Assembly (NCBI GenBank): GCA_040255445.1
Contig: JBDZUZ010000022.1
Location: forward strand, 1 to 31,322
DNA length: 31,322 nucleotides
Direction: 5' to 3'
From: JBDZUZ01 sp040255445
Lineage (GTDB): Bacteria > Planctomycetota > Phycisphaerae > Phycisphaerales > UBA1924
Translations under genes and position numbers: made by a program
The notes under the pieces: generated by a model
The model's input: the letters and a program-made list of their open reading frames with translations, nothing else
The model's database searches: none
What the model was told of the DNA's origin: nothing
Part shown: piece by piece, positions 30,528 to 31,322 of the stretch
Position numbering within the stretch: the first letter of the stretch is position 1
Layout of the letters: every line of letters begins with the position of its first letter

Positions 30528-31322
30528 TCAGCCCGCGCTGTCGGCAGACTGAAGCGCGGGCGTTTCCGGCGCTGTCGCCGGCCGCTCCGGGTGCACGGTC
30601 TGCTCCATCTCCAGCACCCAGGCCTCGAGCGGCTCGTAGCGCATCAGGTCGAGCTTCACACTCTTGCCGCCCAGCTTGGGGTGATCGGCCTTGATGTGCA
30701 GCTCGACGTAGTACTTGTGCCAGAGCGTCTTATCGACTTCGCTCACATCCGCCGGCGTTACACTCGCGCCGCCCGGCAGCGTCAGGCGCTGCGCGGCCGG
30801 CTCCCAGCGATAGGTCTTCGCGCTCACCCGCGCGATCAACGCCACGATCCACGCCCCGCCGATGAACCCGACCGCGGTGATCAGCCACTGCGAGGGGATG
30901 TCGAACCGCGAGAGCGGGTTGGCCTTCTTCATGCCGCCGTCGGTCGTCGTCCACTTCTGGCGGAGCGAATCGATCCGCGAGCGCAGGTCGCTGACCTGGT
31001 CACCGCGGAAGTCCGTCCGCGGGATATCCGTCGCGGTCGCGGCGTCGAGCCTGCCGATGCGCTCGAGCTGCTCGAGCCACTCGGTCGCGGTGCGGTCGAG
31101 CGCGGGCAGCGCCTCGCCCGAGGGCAGGCTGTCCTTGGCAGCACGGAGCCGGTCGAGTTCCGCGGCGGGGTCCTTGATCGCGGCCTCGCGGCGGACCAGC
31201 GGGTTGGTCGCCGCGTACTCGGCGTACTGGTCGAGATAGTCGTGCTCGGCCCGCTCGGCGGCCCGGGCGCCGCGGGCGGGTTACGCCACCAGCGCGTCGT
31301 ACAGACCCCACGCCCCGAAGCC
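30528..31322 (-). pseudogene. Membrane protein of unknown function, 5' end outside window, interrupted by an in-frame TAA
   Basis: The reading frame runs from the window edge at 31322 to a TGA at 30528. It begins GFGAWGLYDALVA, meets TAA at 31281-31283, and continues PARGARAAERAEHDYLDQYAEYAA through a charged coiled-coil-like region to MKKANPLSRFDIPSQW. A membrane segment (WLITAVGFIGGAWIVALIA) and a C-terminal domain follow. The 116 codons between the TAA and the ATG at 30932 contain no ATG, GTG or TTG yet look fully coding, so the TAA most simply replaces a sense codon such as TAC (DALVAYPARG). Either the gene is a pseudogene, the base is a sequencing error, or only the 134-residue product from 30932 is made. 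I do not recognise the family. Confidence 0.6.
30531..30561. repeat. REP-like palindrome at the 3' end of a membrane protein gene
   Basis: GCCCGCGCT (30531-30539) pairs with AGCGCGGGC (30553-30561) over a 13-base loop. It lies inside the last codons of the gene ending at 30528, so it encodes that protein's C-terminus. No T-run follows on the minus strand. It resembles short dispersed GCGGGCT-type palindromes more than a terminator. Confidence 0.5.

Overview
The window looks like chromosomal DNA of a member of the Planctomycetota, most likely class Phycisphaerae. It has high GC content and a strong preference for G/C-ending codons. One secreted protein carries the planctomycetal N-terminal LEPRLVLS motif. 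Two secreted proteins end in PEP-CTERM-type tails (VPAP, hydrophobic helix, RRRR), and several starts lack a Shine-Dalgarno sequence. No species can be named from the sequence alone. I see no phage, insertion sequence or CRISPR array.

Layout. 1-1321 (minus): a TauE/SafE-type anion exporter translationally coupled to a DUF1634 membrane protein, with a heptad repeat at the window edge. 1473-3161 (plus): a dimeric-type glycyl-tRNA synthetase with an enlarged, codon-atypical segment. 3315-8525 (plus): a four-gene tripartite efflux or secretion operon made of a periplasmic adaptor, an ABC ATPase, a MacB/FtsX-type permease and a TolC-family outer-membrane lipoprotein. 8530-9217 (minus): an FMN reductase and tRNA-Ser(UGA). 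9356-10960 (minus): two exported PEP-CTERM proteins, one SGNH-hydrolase-like, behind a LacI-family-like operator.

11175-15173: a signalling island with a CHASE-PAS-PAS-HWE histidine kinase, its overlapping single-domain receiver, a divergent small histidine-phosphotransferase-like protein and a second single-domain receiver. These four could form a phosphorelay. 15225-16004 (minus): an SDR protein lacking the catalytic Tyr. 16427-18329 (plus): a cysteine synthase-family enzyme after a long structured leader, then a two-domain rhodanese, closed by a strong intrinsic terminator. 18457-20176 (plus): a cyclodeaminase/FchA-like protein and two consecutive CxxCxxCC (YkgJ-type) proteins. 20192-24894 (minus): a small ClpX-zinc-finger-like protein, an MsbA-type ABC exporter and a large secreted cyclophilin.

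25152-27616 (plus): two GT2 glycosyltransferases, the first GlfT2-like. 27693-31322 (minus): a small antitoxin-tail-like protein, a palindrome-rich spacer, a PIN-PhoH ATPase, a DUF456 membrane protein, and the 3' part of a membrane protein gene that carries an in-frame TAA close to the window edge.

Most genes are housekeeping or envelope functions. The parts most worth a second look are the HWE kinase/phosphotransfer/receiver island, the atypical patch in the glycyl-tRNA synthetase gene, the SDR with a replaced active site, the free-standing ClpX-type zinc finger, the LacI-like operator before the PEP-CTERM pair, and the apparent nonsense codon at 31281.
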